Notes: generated by a model not told the origin, from the sequence alone. A DNA stretch of 64,000 nucleotides from Longimicrobium sp. (GCF_035474595.1 NZ_DATIND010000046.1:186001-250000), one strand, 5' to 3'; positions 40,647 through 49,051 are shown, counted from the first letter of the stretch. Translations and numbers: made by a program.

Positions 40647-40667
40647 GTCGCTCCCTCGTGTGCGTCC

Positions 40668-40698
40668 CGGCTACCTTCGTCGCGCGCAGAAGTGTCAA
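40668..40698 (-). promoter_or_regulatory. Possible promoter of cphB
   Basis: A perfect TTGACA (-35) is followed by TAGCCG at 19 bases (or GTAGCC at 18). The -35 is good, the spacing is long. Confidence 0.5.
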
Positions 40699-40730
40699 GG
40701 ATCACGCCAGCCACGGCGCAGGCCCTCACC

Positions 40731-40811
40731 CGAAAAATCGAGGAGGAGAAGACGTAACCGCCGTGTTCTCCTCCCCGATTTTTCGACCTCTCCCAAACTG
40801 CTGGGAGAGGT
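40731..40811. repeat. CGAAAAATCG inverted repeat plus family E palindrome
   Basis: CGAAAAATCGAGGAGGAG faces CTCCTCCCCGATTTTTCG (40731-40785), followed at once by ACCTCTCCC-AAACTGCT-GGGAGAGGT. A TAACCGCAACAACGGC box like that of family D follows to about 40828. Confidence 0.7.
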
Positions 40812-40843
40812 AACCGCAACAACGGCCTTCGGGAGATGATTCG

Positions 40844-41563
40844 CTAGGTGTAGATCACCGTCCACCGTACCGTGAAGTCGTGCTCCGCTACCACGCGGGC
40901 GATGGCGCGGGCGATCTTCTCGCCGCCGATGGACGAGGGCTCGATGGGATTCGCGTAGTCTTCCGGGCGGTTGCACACGGCGCGCAGCTCGATGACGGGA
41001 AGGCCGTGCTCCAGCGCCACGCGCAGGATGCGGTCGTCGAACACGGCCATCGCCGTGGCCGCGAGCCGCGCCATCCGCGCGTCCGGGAAACCGCCGTTGT
41101 AGACCGTGCAGAGCACCAGCGGCAGCCCCGCCGCCATGACGTGGCGGAGCATGGCGCGGTAGTCCACCTCGAAGCCGTCGGCCAGCTCGGCGAGCCGCGC
41201 CAGCACCTGCGCGGAGCCGGTGGCCGGCTCGTCGAGCACGTTCACGTGCATCAGCAGGTCGTTGCCGCCCGCGCTCAGCACCAACACCGCCGCATCGTCC
41301 GGCACGTCGCCCATCTGCCGCGGCACGTCGCCGGTGGTGGCGCCGTCGACCGCCGCCAGCACGCATCGCCAGCCGTCCGGCAGCACCGCCTGCACCTGTG
41401 CGGCCACCTGCGGCCCGCCGCTGGTGTACGCCCCGTTGTCCAGGATCGAATCGCCCCAGCAGCACCACGCTCCGCCCTCCCCCCGCCATCCGCTCGACTC
41501 CAGGATCCGGGTCCGCACGCCGCACTCGCGCCCGCCCCTCGAGGCGGGCGCGGGTCGAATCAT
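40844..41563 (-). CDS. SGNH/GDSL-type hydrolase
   Basis: This 239-residue hydrolase has block I as CCWGDSILDNGAY (nucleophile Ser about 43), block III with SAGGNDLLMHV and a middle block LVLCTVYNGGF. The usual block V DxxH is not visible; the corresponding place reads NPIEPSSIGGEKIA. The catalytic triad may therefore be incomplete or rearranged. Its start ATG overlaps the stop of the ferritin-like gene by four bases. Cytoplasmic; substrate unknown. Confidence 0.82.
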   Translation of the reverse strand: MIRPAPASRGGRECGVRTRILESSGWRGEGGAWCCWGDSILDNGAYTSGGPQVAAQVQAVLPDGWRCVLAAVDGATTGDVPRQMGDVPDDAAVLVLSAGGNDLLMHVNVLDEPATGSAQVLARLAELADGFEVDYRAMLRHVMAAGLPLVLCTVYNGGFPDARMARLAATAMAVFDDRILRVALEHGLPVIELRAVCNRPEDYANPIEPSSIGGEKIARAIARVVAEHDFTVRWTVIYT

Positions 41564-42138
41564 CCCTTCACCCTGTTGACGATCTCCGACGCCTTGCGTC
41601 CCACACCCTCCATCGCGGCCGCGGTGGCGCCGTGGATCGCCTCGCCGACCGCCTCGGCCTTGCCCAGCAGCGTGCCGGGGCCGGCGTCCAGGCGCTTCAG
41701 GCGGCTCTCGGCCCACTCGTAGTGCTTTTCCTCGTCGCGGGCGGCGCGGCGCAGCACCTCGGCGATGGCGTCGGGATGCGGGCGCTCGGCGGCGGCCGCG
41801 TACTTCGCCACGCTCTCGCCCTCGTTGGCCTTGAAGGCCAGGATCAGCGCGCGGTCGCTCCCCGCCAGCTTGCCCAGCGACTGCACGGCCAGCTTGAACG
41901 GGCTGCTGGACGCGTGCGGCCCCTCCGCCGGGGTGCCGCCGGCGGCACGGACGAGCTCGGTCAGCTCCCGCACGTGGCGCTCGTGGTCGCGCCGGAAGCC
42001 TTCCAGCGTTTCGCGGTAGGTGACGCTCTCCACGCTCTCGATGGCGATGGTGTAGGCGCCGATGGCGTCGTGGTCCAGCCGCAGCAGGTCGTTCAGCTCG
42101 GCGATCAGCTTCGCGCCGCTCACGGGTTCATCGGCCAT
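41560..42138 (-). CDS. Ferritin-like four-helix protein (DUF2383/PA2169-like)
   Basis: This 192-residue all-helical protein has repeated E/H-rich helices (LLRLDHDAIGAYTIAIESVE, GFRRDHERHVRELTELV, RAARDEEKHYEWAESRLK). They look like a ferritin-type di-metal site formed by D/E-x-x-H and E-E-K-H motifs. A hydrophobic, glycine-rich C-terminus follows. GGAGAG upstream supports the start. It is the first gene of a two-gene unit with the GDSL hydrolase. Metal binding is inferred only. Confidence 0.75.
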   Translation of the reverse strand: MADEPVSGAKLIAELNDLLRLDHDAIGAYTIAIESVESVTYRETLEGFRRDHERHVRELTELVRAAGGTPAEGPHASSSPFKLAVQSLGKLAGSDRALILAFKANEGESVAKYAAAAERPHPDAIAEVLRRAARDEEKHYEWAESRLKRLDAGPGTLLGKAEAVGEAIHGATAAAMEGVGRKASEIVNRVKG

Positions 42139-42242
42139 GTCACTCTCTCCACGTTCGGGTTCACAGGGAGAGCGGCGGGAAGGCGAAACCCGTGCCGAAC
42201 CGGAAGCAGCGTCCGGATTGATATGGTGGGGGAGGATTGGTG

Positions 42243-42482
42243 TTATGGCCTTTGTTTTCGTCTGCGAGCCAGCTGTTCGCGCACTCCTTTCAGCCCGAAG
42301 CTCCGGTATGCCGCAAATTCCTCGTGGTCCGCAGGCGGAGTGCGGTGTGGCTCCTCGTCCAGCCCATCGAGCAGCGTGCAGTCGAATGCCCGGTCGATCT
42401 CCGCCATTTCCGCTTGATACTCAGGATCCGACGCAGCTTCGCGATATGCATCGCGGAGTTGCTCGTTGCGTGAGGGGTCCAT
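42243..42482 (-). CDS. Antitoxin-like small protein without a toxin gene
   Basis: This 79-residue acidic-then-basic protein (RDAYREAASDPEYQAEMAEI, then DRAFDCTLLDGLDEE) resembles antitoxins that normally precede PemK/MazF-type toxin genes. No toxin gene follows: the next gene downstream is the ferritin-like gene. GAGG four bases upstream of the ATG at 42482 is a good ribosome-binding site. It has lower GC than its neighbours. The antitoxin call is tentative. Confidence 0.55.
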   Translation of the reverse strand: MDPSRNEQLRDAYREAASDPEYQAEMAEIDRAFDCTLLDGLDEEPHRTPPADHEEFAAYRSFGLKGVREQLARRRKQRP

Positions 42483-42509
42483 TCGACCTCGGTGGGACGC
42501 GGGTGCTGG

Positions 42510-43006
42510 CTAGGAGCGAAGCCACAACGCCGCGCGAAGGGCGGCTTGAGGCTCCGCTTCGGGATTATAGGTGGCCACCCCCTCGGCTTGGGCAACCTCT
42601 AGCAGAGGGCGGTCGCAGGAGATGAGCACCAACGGCAGCGGTTTACAGAGCAGCGCCGCCTTCCGGGCACTGGCGAGATGGAGAATATCCATCGCCCCGG
42701 TGGCGCGATCATGGTGCTTCTCCACGAGCGCGAGCGAATCCGCCACTACTGGAGCGTCCACGCGAAAGAAGTCGAACGCGCGCGGGAAATCCTTGTGGAA
42801 CTCAGGCACAGCCGTTCGGTATCGCGAGGCGGTGATCAGGCCCGAGCGACGCTTCTTCCCGAGAGCCGACAGCAGTTCCAGCGCTACGAACTCGGATACG
42901 AAACCCCGGACGTTCCGGAGAGCCATCGCACTCTTCACGTTCGGGTTCCGTCTTCATTCACGTAGGCCTTCACCAGCGCGCTTGCGTCCCAGAAGAGGCT
43001 GCTCAC
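42510..43006 (-). pseudogene. VapC-type PIN-domain toxin gene, broken by a frameshift
   Basis: The first frame, from the GTG at 43006, reads VSSLFWDASALVKAYVNEDG and stops at TGA 42935. The second frame, from 42938, continues with VKSAMALRNVRGFVSEFVAL up to 42510. Joined, they give one intact PIN domain with all four acidic residues (FWDASA, SEFVALE, MDILHLAS, SCDRPL). Reading one C twice in the CCC run at 42944-42942 restores the frame (…EDGT-PNVK…). A lost C or a sequencing error explains it. The start overlaps the stop of the gene at 43003 (GTGA), the usual arrangement of antitoxin and toxin. Confidence 0.8.
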
Positions 43007-43212
43007 GTGAGCCGCAGCGTCCGGAGGATGAACGCCCACCACCGTGGGCGCTGCCTGACGGTGATTCTCGGCCGGGAGAGCGGCTCCGTGGCGAGCTGGA
43101 CGCCGGCGGCGCGCATCCTTGCGAGGACGATCCGTTCCACCTCGTCCTCGTCCTGAGGCCAGAGGTCGAGGGTGTCGAGGTCGTTCAGCTGCGTTTCCAT
43201 GTCTCTGCTCAC
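43003..43212 (-). CDS. Putative antitoxin partner of the PIN toxin
   Basis: This 69-residue protein (65 if the ATG at 43200 is used) starts METQLNDLDTLDLWPQDEDE and ends in a basic half with RQRPRWWAFILRTLRLT. It does not match a known antitoxin fold by eye. Its position directly upstream of, and four-base overlap with, the PIN gene make it the likely cognate antitoxin. The GC content here is well below that of the neighbouring genes. Confidence 0.55.
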   Translation of the reverse strand: MSRDMETQLNDLDTLDLWPQDEDEVERIVLARMRAAGVQLATEPLSRPRITVRQRPRWWAFILRTLRLT

Positions 43213-43600
43213 ATGAGGGTCGAGTCGCGGAAATCGCCTTAACTCTCATCCCGAACGGCGCCGCTGTCAAGAGTGCAAGAAGGTGGGCTAACCCGCGCTT
43301 TTACCACTACTTACCGGCCTCCGGCAGCACATCGATCGACAAGCTGGACGGCACTTTTCTCTTCATCTCCAAGCTATGTCGTGAGATGCGGCCGCTCCGT
43401 CTGCGCCAGCTCGGGCTAGGAGTAGCCAAAATCTTCGTCCGTGCCGGGAAGTCGTGTCGTTTCGCATGCGGTTGGGGGGCGGGTGGCGGAAGCCCGTTTC
43501 CGGCACTGTGTTTGTCCCCTTTGTCCTTGTAAGATGTAAGGCATCTATCGGGCGCGCCGGGACGTTGCGGCGCGCGGCCCCGCGACAATGAGGAGGCAGA
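43213..43600. other. Gene-free, lower-GC stretch
   Basis: It lies between the toxin-antitoxin remnant and the TPR gene. An inverted repeat GTGCCGGGAA...TTTCCGGCAC spans about 43440-43506. It presumably holds the TPR gene promoter, but no TTGAC-type pair was found. Confidence 0.5.
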
Positions 43601-44863
43601 ATGGGCGCTCGCCGTCGCAGCGTCTCCGAACTTCCGCGCGCCCCCCTCCAGATGGTGCATCCCGCCGCCATTCCGGGCGCGGCCGTTCCCGGCGCGGAAA
43701 TCATGGCGGATCTCGAATCCGGTATGGGCGTCGTGCTCTGCTCCCTGTTCCGGACGGCGCTGGCGTGGAGCAACGATCCCGGGCCGCCCATGGCCGAGCT
43801 GGCGGCCCTCGAGGAGCACGCCCTGGCGCGGCTGGACGAGGACGAGTGCTGGCCCGCCGCGGCGGTGATCGCGGCGCAGCTCGCGGCGGAGCGTGCGGAC
43901 CGCGCCCAGGTCGCGCAGGCGTGCTTCTGCATCGCGGACTGGGCGCTCGCGCGGAACGCCGGCGCGACCGCACAGGCGTTCATGCTCTTGGCAGCGCTTG
44001 TCTGTCCGCGCCACCCGCGCTACGCGTGGGCCGCGGGCCGCATGCTGAGGGGCAACGGCCGCATGCGCGAGGCGGAGTTCTGGCTGGAGCGGAGCCACCG
44101 CGTGGCGGTGTGGACGGGCGACGCATACGCGCAGAGCATCGCGCTGAGCAGCCTCGGGATGCTGGCGTACACGGGCGGAAATTTCGGGATGGCCGAGCGG
44201 CGGCTGAAAGAAGCGCTGTTCGTCGCGACGCGTCAGGGATCGCGGGTACTCGAAGGGGAGGTCCTGCACAACCTGATGGTGATCGAGACGGAACGGCACG
44301 AGCTGGCCCGGGCCGAAGAGTACGGCGTACGAGCCATGGAGATCTATCTCTCCGACCATGAACGCTTACCGGCTCTCGCGCACGATATCGCGAACCTGTG
44401 GATAGCCCAGGGCCACTTTGGCCGTGCGCTGCCGGTGCTTCTTTGCGTAGCCGGCCATCTTCCGGATCCGGCGGAGAGATTCCAGACCTATTCGGCCGCG
44501 GCGCGTGCGGCGGGTGGGGCGTGTGATGAGGATGCGTTTGACGCGGTCTGGACAGGAGCTTGGGAATGCGAGGCGACGGTCGGCATCGACCGCCTCAGTG
44601 CCGCGGCGTTCCTGGAAATGGGAAGGGGAGCGTCGACCCTGCGTCGCTGGGACCAGGCGATCGACGCGTTTGAAGCCGCGCTCGCGGTCGCATCCCGGCG
44701 CGGTGAGGCGGATGTGCGGTTCAAGGCCGAAGCCGCGCTGGAGCTGGCAAGAAAGCGGGAGGGCGCGGCCGAACGTGTGCCGGTGGTGTCACGGCGCACG
44801 GCAGCGGCAGACCAAGTCGCATCCGACGTGATTCGCGCGCTGGTGCCGGCCCTCCCGGATTGA
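43601..44863 (+). CDS. TPR-type helical protein of unknown function
   Basis: This 420-residue soluble protein is built of helical repeats. TPR-like units are visible from about residue 150 (AAGRMLRGNGRMREAEFWLE, LSSLGMLAYTGGNFGMAERR, AIDAFEAALAVASRRGEADV). GAGGAGGCAGA before the ATG is a strong ribosome-binding site. It is similar in plan to the TPR protein at 51965. It converges on the GSGH lipoprotein gene, whose stop codon is adjacent. No DNA-binding domain is seen. Confidence 0.75.
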   Translation: MGARRRSVSELPRAPLQMVHPAAIPGAAVPGAEIMADLESGMGVVLCSLFRTALAWSNDPGPPMAELAALEEHALARLDEDECWPAAAVIAAQLAAERADRAQVAQACFCIADWALARNAGATAQAFMLLAALVCPRHPRYAWAAGRMLRGNGRMREAEFWLERSHRVAVWTGDAYAQSIALSSLGMLAYTGGNFGMAERRLKEALFVATRQGSRVLEGEVLHNLMVIETERHELARAEEYGVRAMEIYLSDHERLPALAHDIANLWIAQGHFGRALPVLLCVAGHLPDPAERFQTYSAAARAAGGACDEDAFDAVWTGAWECEATVGIDRLSAAAFLEMGRGASTLRRWDQAIDAFEAALAVASRRGEADVRFKAEAALELARKREGAAERVPVVSRRTAAADQVASDVIRALVPALPD

Positions 44864-45076
44864 TCAGTGGCCCGAACCCAGGCCGTTCCCCCCGGGCGTC
44901 GTGGAAGTGGTCTCCGTGGCGGCGGAAGTGTCCGGCGGAGTGGTGACGTGCCCGCTACCCAACGTACTCCCGCCGTCATAGCGCGGCGCCGAGGGACGGT
45001 TCGACGCGGTGGGCGACTGCCCGCAGGCGGCAAGCAGGGCGGCGGTGGCAAGGGCGAGCGCGAGCTTGCTTCTCAT
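44864..45076 (-). CDS. Small lipoprotein with repeated GSGH motif
   Basis: This 70-residue lipoprotein has a signal peptide with lipobox LAAC (Cys18). The mature part is low complexity: Ser/Thr/Pro-rich with YDGGSTLGSGH in the middle and GGNGLGSGH as the very C-terminus. The repeated L-G-S-G-H ending looks like a recognition motif. Such short lipoproteins appear common in this bacterial group. GAGAGG upstream of the ATG supports the start. Its function is unknown. Confidence 0.7.
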   Translation of the reverse strand: MRSKLALALATAALLAACGQSPTASNRPSAPRYDGGSTLGSGHVTTPPDTSAATETTSTTPGGNGLGSGH

Positions 45077-45187
45077 CGGAGCTGACCTCTCTGTGTGAGA
45101 ACGGGTGAGACGCGAACACCGAAACATAGGGGTCAACGTGGACGCAGCCACACACCGACTGCATGAAATGAGTGTGTCACGCGCCGA

Positions 45188-46051
45188 ATGGGCGGTGCCG
45201 TGACGCGCGCGGACGAGCGCACGGTGCTCATCACCGCCACGCCGGCGCTGCGGCGGCTGGCCGGGCGCACCGGCATCTACCAGCCGCGCTGGTTCAACGG
45301 GTGGGACGACCTGGCCGAGGCGATGGCGACCGCGCCGCCCGCCACGACCGTGCTGGCCGACGCCTATCTCGGCTCTGCGCCCGGCGAGGGCCCGTCGCCG
45401 CGGATCCGGGAGCTGCTGGAGTGGCGGCCCAGCATCCCGCTCGTGGCCGCGCTGCCGCTGAAGCCCGAGCGCGCGGCCGACCTGCGCGCGCTGTTCGGCT
45501 GGGGCGTGAGCCAGGTGCTGGACCTGGTGCTGGAGACGCGTCCCGCCGCGGTGCAGGCGCGGCTGCGCGACGCCCGCGCCCGCCCGCTGAAGCGCCGCGT
45601 GGAGGCCATCCTCTCGGCGTACGCGTCCGAGAACGCGCGCAACCTGCTGCGCGCGGCGTGCGAGGCGGCGGTGGAAGGCGGTGGTGCGCCGGAGATGGCC
45701 GCGCTCTTCGGCGCGGACCCGCGCACGGTGGCGGGGTGGTGCCGCCGCGAGGGCCTTCCCGCGCCGCGCCGGCTGCTGGCGTGGATGCGCGTGCTGCTGG
45801 CGGCGTCGCTGCTGGAGGAGCGTGGGCGCAGCATCGTGAACTCCGCGCGGGGGGCGGGATACGCGACCGACCACGCGCTGCGCCGGGCCATGCGCGAGCT
45901 GGTGGACGGCGACCCGTCCACCATCGCGCGAAAGGAGCTGTTCGGGCGCGCCGCGGACCGCTTCAACGCCGAGCTTCGCGATCTGCGCGAGGAGGCGCGC
46001 GAGCGGCGGCGCCCGCTCCCGGGAAGCCGGGCCGGCGCGCTGTACGGCTGA
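45188..46051 (+). CDS. AraC-type helix-turn-helix regulator
   Basis: This 287-residue protein has an N-terminal alpha/beta domain (about 10-130) resembling a receiver-like fold without phosphorylation residues. The C-terminal AraC-type DNA-binding part shows LLAASLLEERGRSIVNSARG and GYATDHALRRAMRELV as the second helix-turn-helix. The ATG at 45188 is used; a GTG at 45203 is an alternative. It is divergent from the GSGH lipoprotein gene, 111 bases apart, and may regulate it. Confidence 0.78.
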   Translation: MGGAVTRADERTVLITATPALRRLAGRTGIYQPRWFNGWDDLAEAMATAPPATTVLADAYLGSAPGEGPSPRIRELLEWRPSIPLVAALPLKPERAADLRALFGWGVSQVLDLVLETRPAAVQARLRDARARPLKRRVEAILSAYASENARNLLRAACEAAVEGGGAPEMAALFGADPRTVAGWCRREGLPAPRRLLAWMRVLLAASLLEERGRSIVNSARGAGYATDHALRRAMRELVDGDPSTIARKELFGRAADRFNAELRDLREEARERRRPLPGSRAGALYG

Positions 46052-46123
46052 GTCGGCGCATGGTCAGCCGGTCATCCATGCGCCTATCTCCATCTCCCGT
46101 TTTCATCCCCCGGTTTTCCTGAA

Positions 46124-46211
46124 ATCTCACGCGGAGACGCGGAGACGCAGAGAACTCATCGCCCAACGGAGTTCCTCTGCGTCTCCGTGTCTCCGCGTCT
46201 CCGCGTGAGAT
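46124..46211. repeat. CTCCGT/GAGACGC inverted repeat (family A)
   Basis: ATCTCACGCGGAGACGCGG and further GAGACGC units face GTCTCCGCG units and CGCGTGAGAT, a palindrome of about 88 bases. Confidence 0.8.
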
Positions 46212-46561
46212 TTTTGGGAGATTCCGGTCCGCGATGTGACCGGGTCCATGCTACAGATTCGGTATGTTTCGTGCCTTCAAGCGCAAACACCCGGTTCCCG
46301 CTCTGGTCTGGTAAATCGCCCGTAAGTCTTGGCGAACGCAGAGCTTGTGCGCGGTGGGAAACGGGAATGCGGCGTATACGGCTAAATCGAAGATTGGCCG
46401 CTTTGCGCATAAAGCGAACGAAGACGTACCGACCCACGTGACGCGCGTTTAGTTTCGTTCGTCAGCATCTCCGCAGACGATCTCCCCCATACCGACCTGC
46501 CGCCAGGCTTCCACACAAAGCACGGCGCAAGCAGCATCCGCGTCTTCGTGATAACGGAGAC
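46212..46561. other. Leader region of the EAL gene
   Basis: A 350-base stretch of lower GC upstream of the phosphodiesterase gene. No gene, riboswitch core or clear promoter hexamers were identified. Confidence 0.45.
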
Positions 46562-48769
46562 ATGATTCCTGTTCCCGCCGCAGGGAAGCGAATGCCCGCT
46601 TCGACCCTGGAAGCCCTGGCGCTGCGCCTCAGCGCGCCGCCCGCTCCCGACGCGCTGGCCCGCCTCGCCGGCTTTGCCGAGCGACTGCTGGACGTCCCCG
46701 TCTCCCTCATCACCCTGGCCGAAGGCCGCGCCTGGTGCGGCCCCGCCGCCGGCGCGCGGTGGCAGCCCCGCCGCGAAACCCCGCTCCACCGCTCGCTGTG
46801 CGGCGTTCCCGCGCGCACCGGGCGCACGCTCCTGGTCGAGGACGCGCGCGCCCACCCGCTGGTGCGCGAGAACCCGGCGCTGTGGATGGGCGAGGTGGCC
46901 TACGCCGGCGCCCCCATCCGCACCGCCGACGGCACGGTGGCGGGCTCCATCTGCGCCATCGACACGCGGCCGCGCACCTGGACCGGCGAGGACGCCGAGG
47001 CGCTGGAGCACCTGGCCGCGCTGGCCGGCGTGCTCCTGGACCGGCGCCAGAGCCACGCCGGCGAGGCGGGGTTCGTGGGGGCCATCGCCGGCTCGCGCGG
47101 CCGGCTGTCCCTGCGGATGCTGGAGAAGGCGATCGAGACCATGCAGATCGGCGTCACCATCACCGACGCCGACGGCCGCATCCTCTACTCCAATCCGGCC
47201 GAGGCGCGCATGCACGGGTACGCGGCCGACGAGCTGCGGGGGATGCACGCCCGCGTGTTCGCGCCGCCCGAGCACGCGCAGCCCATCACCCGCCAGGAGA
47301 TGGAGGGGGTGACCAGCTGGATGCGCGAGACGGTGAACGTGCGCAAGGACGGCACCCTCTTCCCCGTGCTGCTGCGCTCCGACGTGGTGAAGGACTCGCG
47401 CGGGAACGTGGTGGGGATCGTCACCTGCTGCGAGGACATCACCCAGCGCAAGGAGATGGAGCGGCAGCTCCTGCGCAACGCCTTCTTCGACCCCGTCACC
47501 GGCCTTCCCAACCGCGGCCTCTTCTCCCATCGCCTGGAGCTGGCCGTCGACCGTGAGCGCCGCGGCGAGGGCGACTTCGCGGTGCTGGCGGTGGGGATCG
47601 ACCGCTTCGCGCTGATCGGCGAGTCGCTGGGGCGCGAGGCCGCCGACGAGCTGCTGGCCGGCGTGGCCGCGCGGGTGCGCGAGTGCGTGAAGACGGAGAC
47701 GCTGGTGGCGCACGTGGCCCGCGACGAGTTCGCGGTGCTGCTGGACGACGTGGAGGGGATCGCCGAAACCAGCCGCGTGGCCGCCTGCATCCAGGACTCG
47801 CTCGCCCGCCCCTTCCCCGTTGCCGGGACGGAGGTGGCCACCGGGGCCAGCGTGGGGATCGCGCTCAGCTACACCGGCTACGAGCGCGCCGAGGACGTGC
47901 TGCGCGACGCGGCCATCGCGCTGGGGCGCAGCCGCGACGCCCGGCAGGGGCAGTACGAGGTGTTCGACCGCGAGATGCACGCGCGGGCCATGGCGCGGCT
48001 CAGGATGGAGACGGAGCTGCGGCGCGCGCTGGACCGCGGCGAGCTGCGCGTGCACTACCAGCCCATCATCTCGCTGGATTCGGGGCGGATCGCGGGGTTC
48101 GAGGCGCTGGTGCGGTGGCAGCACCCCGAGCGCGGCCTTCTGGCGCCGGACGCATTCATCCCGCTGGCCGAGGAGACGGGGCTCATCCTGCCGCTGGGAA
48201 CGTGGGTGCTGGAGGAGGCGTGCCGCGAGCTGCGCCGCTGGCAGGACAGGCAGGGGGACGATGCGCCGCTGACCATGGCCGTGAACCTGTGCGCGCGGCA
48301 GTTCCTGCAGGCAGACCTGGCCGAGCGCGTGGCCCGCGTGCTGACGGAGACGGCGATCGCGCCGGGAACGCTGAAGCTGGAGATCACCGAGAGCGTGCTG
48401 ATGCAGCACACCGACGCGGTGACGGCCACGCTGCACCGGCTGAAGGCGCTGGGCGTGCAGCTGCACATCGACGACTTCGGCACCGGCTATTCGTCGCTGG
48501 GCTACCTGCACCGCCTGCCGCTGGACGCGCTGAAGATCGACCGCTCGTTCGTGATGGGCGGCCAGGGCGCCAACCTGCCGCTGGTCCGCACCATCGTGGC
48601 CCTCGCCCACGCGCTCGGCGTCGCGGTGGTGACGGAGGGGATCGAGAGCGCCGAGGTACTCAGCGAGCTCCGATCGCTGAATTGCGAGTTCGGCCAGGGC
48701 TACCTCTTCTCGCACCCGCTCCCCGGCCCGGAGATCGACAAGCTGGTCGCCACCCAGCCGCGGTGGTGA
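46562..48769 (+). CDS. GAF-PAS-GGDEF-EAL cyclic di-GMP phosphodiesterase
   Basis: This 735-residue soluble protein has a GAF domain (about 20-170), a PAS domain (about 185-300), a GGDEF domain (about 305-470) and an EAL domain (about 480-730). The cyclase signature reads VARDEFAVLL, that is ARDEF in place of GGDEF, so the cyclase domain is probably inactive and regulatory. The EAL motifs are intact (GFEALVRWQHP, ITESVLM, DDFGTGYSSL, KIDRSF). Its activity should be cyclic di-GMP hydrolysis. GGAG just upstream of the ATG sets the start. A strong terminator follows. Confidence 0.9.
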   Translation: MIPVPAAGKRMPASTLEALALRLSAPPAPDALARLAGFAERLLDVPVSLITLAEGRAWCGPAAGARWQPRRETPLHRSLCGVPARTGRTLLVEDARAHPLVRENPALWMGEVAYAGAPIRTADGTVAGSICAIDTRPRTWTGEDAEALEHLAALAGVLLDRRQSHAGEAGFVGAIAGSRGRLSLRMLEKAIETMQIGVTITDADGRILYSNPAEARMHGYAADELRGMHARVFAPPEHAQPITRQEMEGVTSWMRETVNVRKDGTLFPVLLRSDVVKDSRGNVVGIVTCCEDITQRKEMERQLLRNAFFDPVTGLPNRGLFSHRLELAVDRERRGEGDFAVLAVGIDRFALIGESLGREAADELLAGVAARVRECVKTETLVAHVARDEFAVLLDDVEGIAETSRVAACIQDSLARPFPVAGTEVATGASVGIALSYTGYERAEDVLRDAAIALGRSRDARQGQYEVFDREMHARAMARLRMETELRRALDRGELRVHYQPIISLDSGRIAGFEALVRWQHPERGLLAPDAFIPLAEETGLILPLGTWVLEEACRELRRWQDRQGDDAPLTMAVNLCARQFLQADLAERVARVLTETAIAPGTLKLEITESVLMQHTDAVTATLHRLKALGVQLHIDDFGTGYSSLGYLHRLPLDALKIDRSFVMGGQGANLPLVRTIVALAHALGVAVVTEGIESAEVLSELRSLNCEFGQGYLFSHPLPGPEIDKLVATQPRW

Positions 48770-48809
48770 GGGTCGGCATCCGCGGCTCTCGACGAAGAGC
48801 GTAACAATC

Positions 48810-48847
48810 GAACGGCAACAGCCTCTGCGCTGTTGCCGTTCGGTTTT
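48810..48847 (+). terminator. Intrinsic terminator of the EAL gene
   Basis: A perfect 13-bp stem GAACGGCAACAGC with its complement, 6-base loop, followed by GGTTTT. Confidence 0.85.
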
Positions 48848-48870
48848 ACGTGCGCGTCCGCTGGCATCGC

Positions 48871-49051
48871 GCCCTCACCGGCCGGCCGAGGCCGTCCACC
48901 TCTCCCGTACCGGGAGAGGTAGCCATCCCGCATCACCGACCCCCTGAACCATCATCGCTACCAGAGGCTGCAGGCCCCCCCGATTCCGGATAGCCCCCCT
49001 CGCCCGGAACGGGAGAGGGCGAGCGCTCTAAGGCGCGGGGAGAGGGCGCGA
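48871..49051. repeat. Composite family E repeat, left copy flanking glgE
   Basis: About 180 bases made of GCCGTCCACCTCTCCCG-TAC-CGGGAGAGG, a middle part CCAGAGGCTGCAGGC, and CGGAACGGGAGAGGGCGAGCG. Its reverse complement matches 51494-51675 nearly throughout, so the two copies are inverted around glgE. Confidence 0.8.

Noticed and set aside
44864-45874. Longer open frame upstream of the GSGH lipoprotein
   Set aside because: Only the last 70 codons look like a gene (signal peptide, lipobox, ribosome-binding site); the rest is opposite the AraC-type gene.
46212-46561. Possible cyclic di-GMP riboswitch upstream of the EAL gene (AGCGCAAAC piece)
   Set aside because: The rest of the GEMM core (GCAAAGCCTCCGG-type segment and the tetraloop receptor) is absent.
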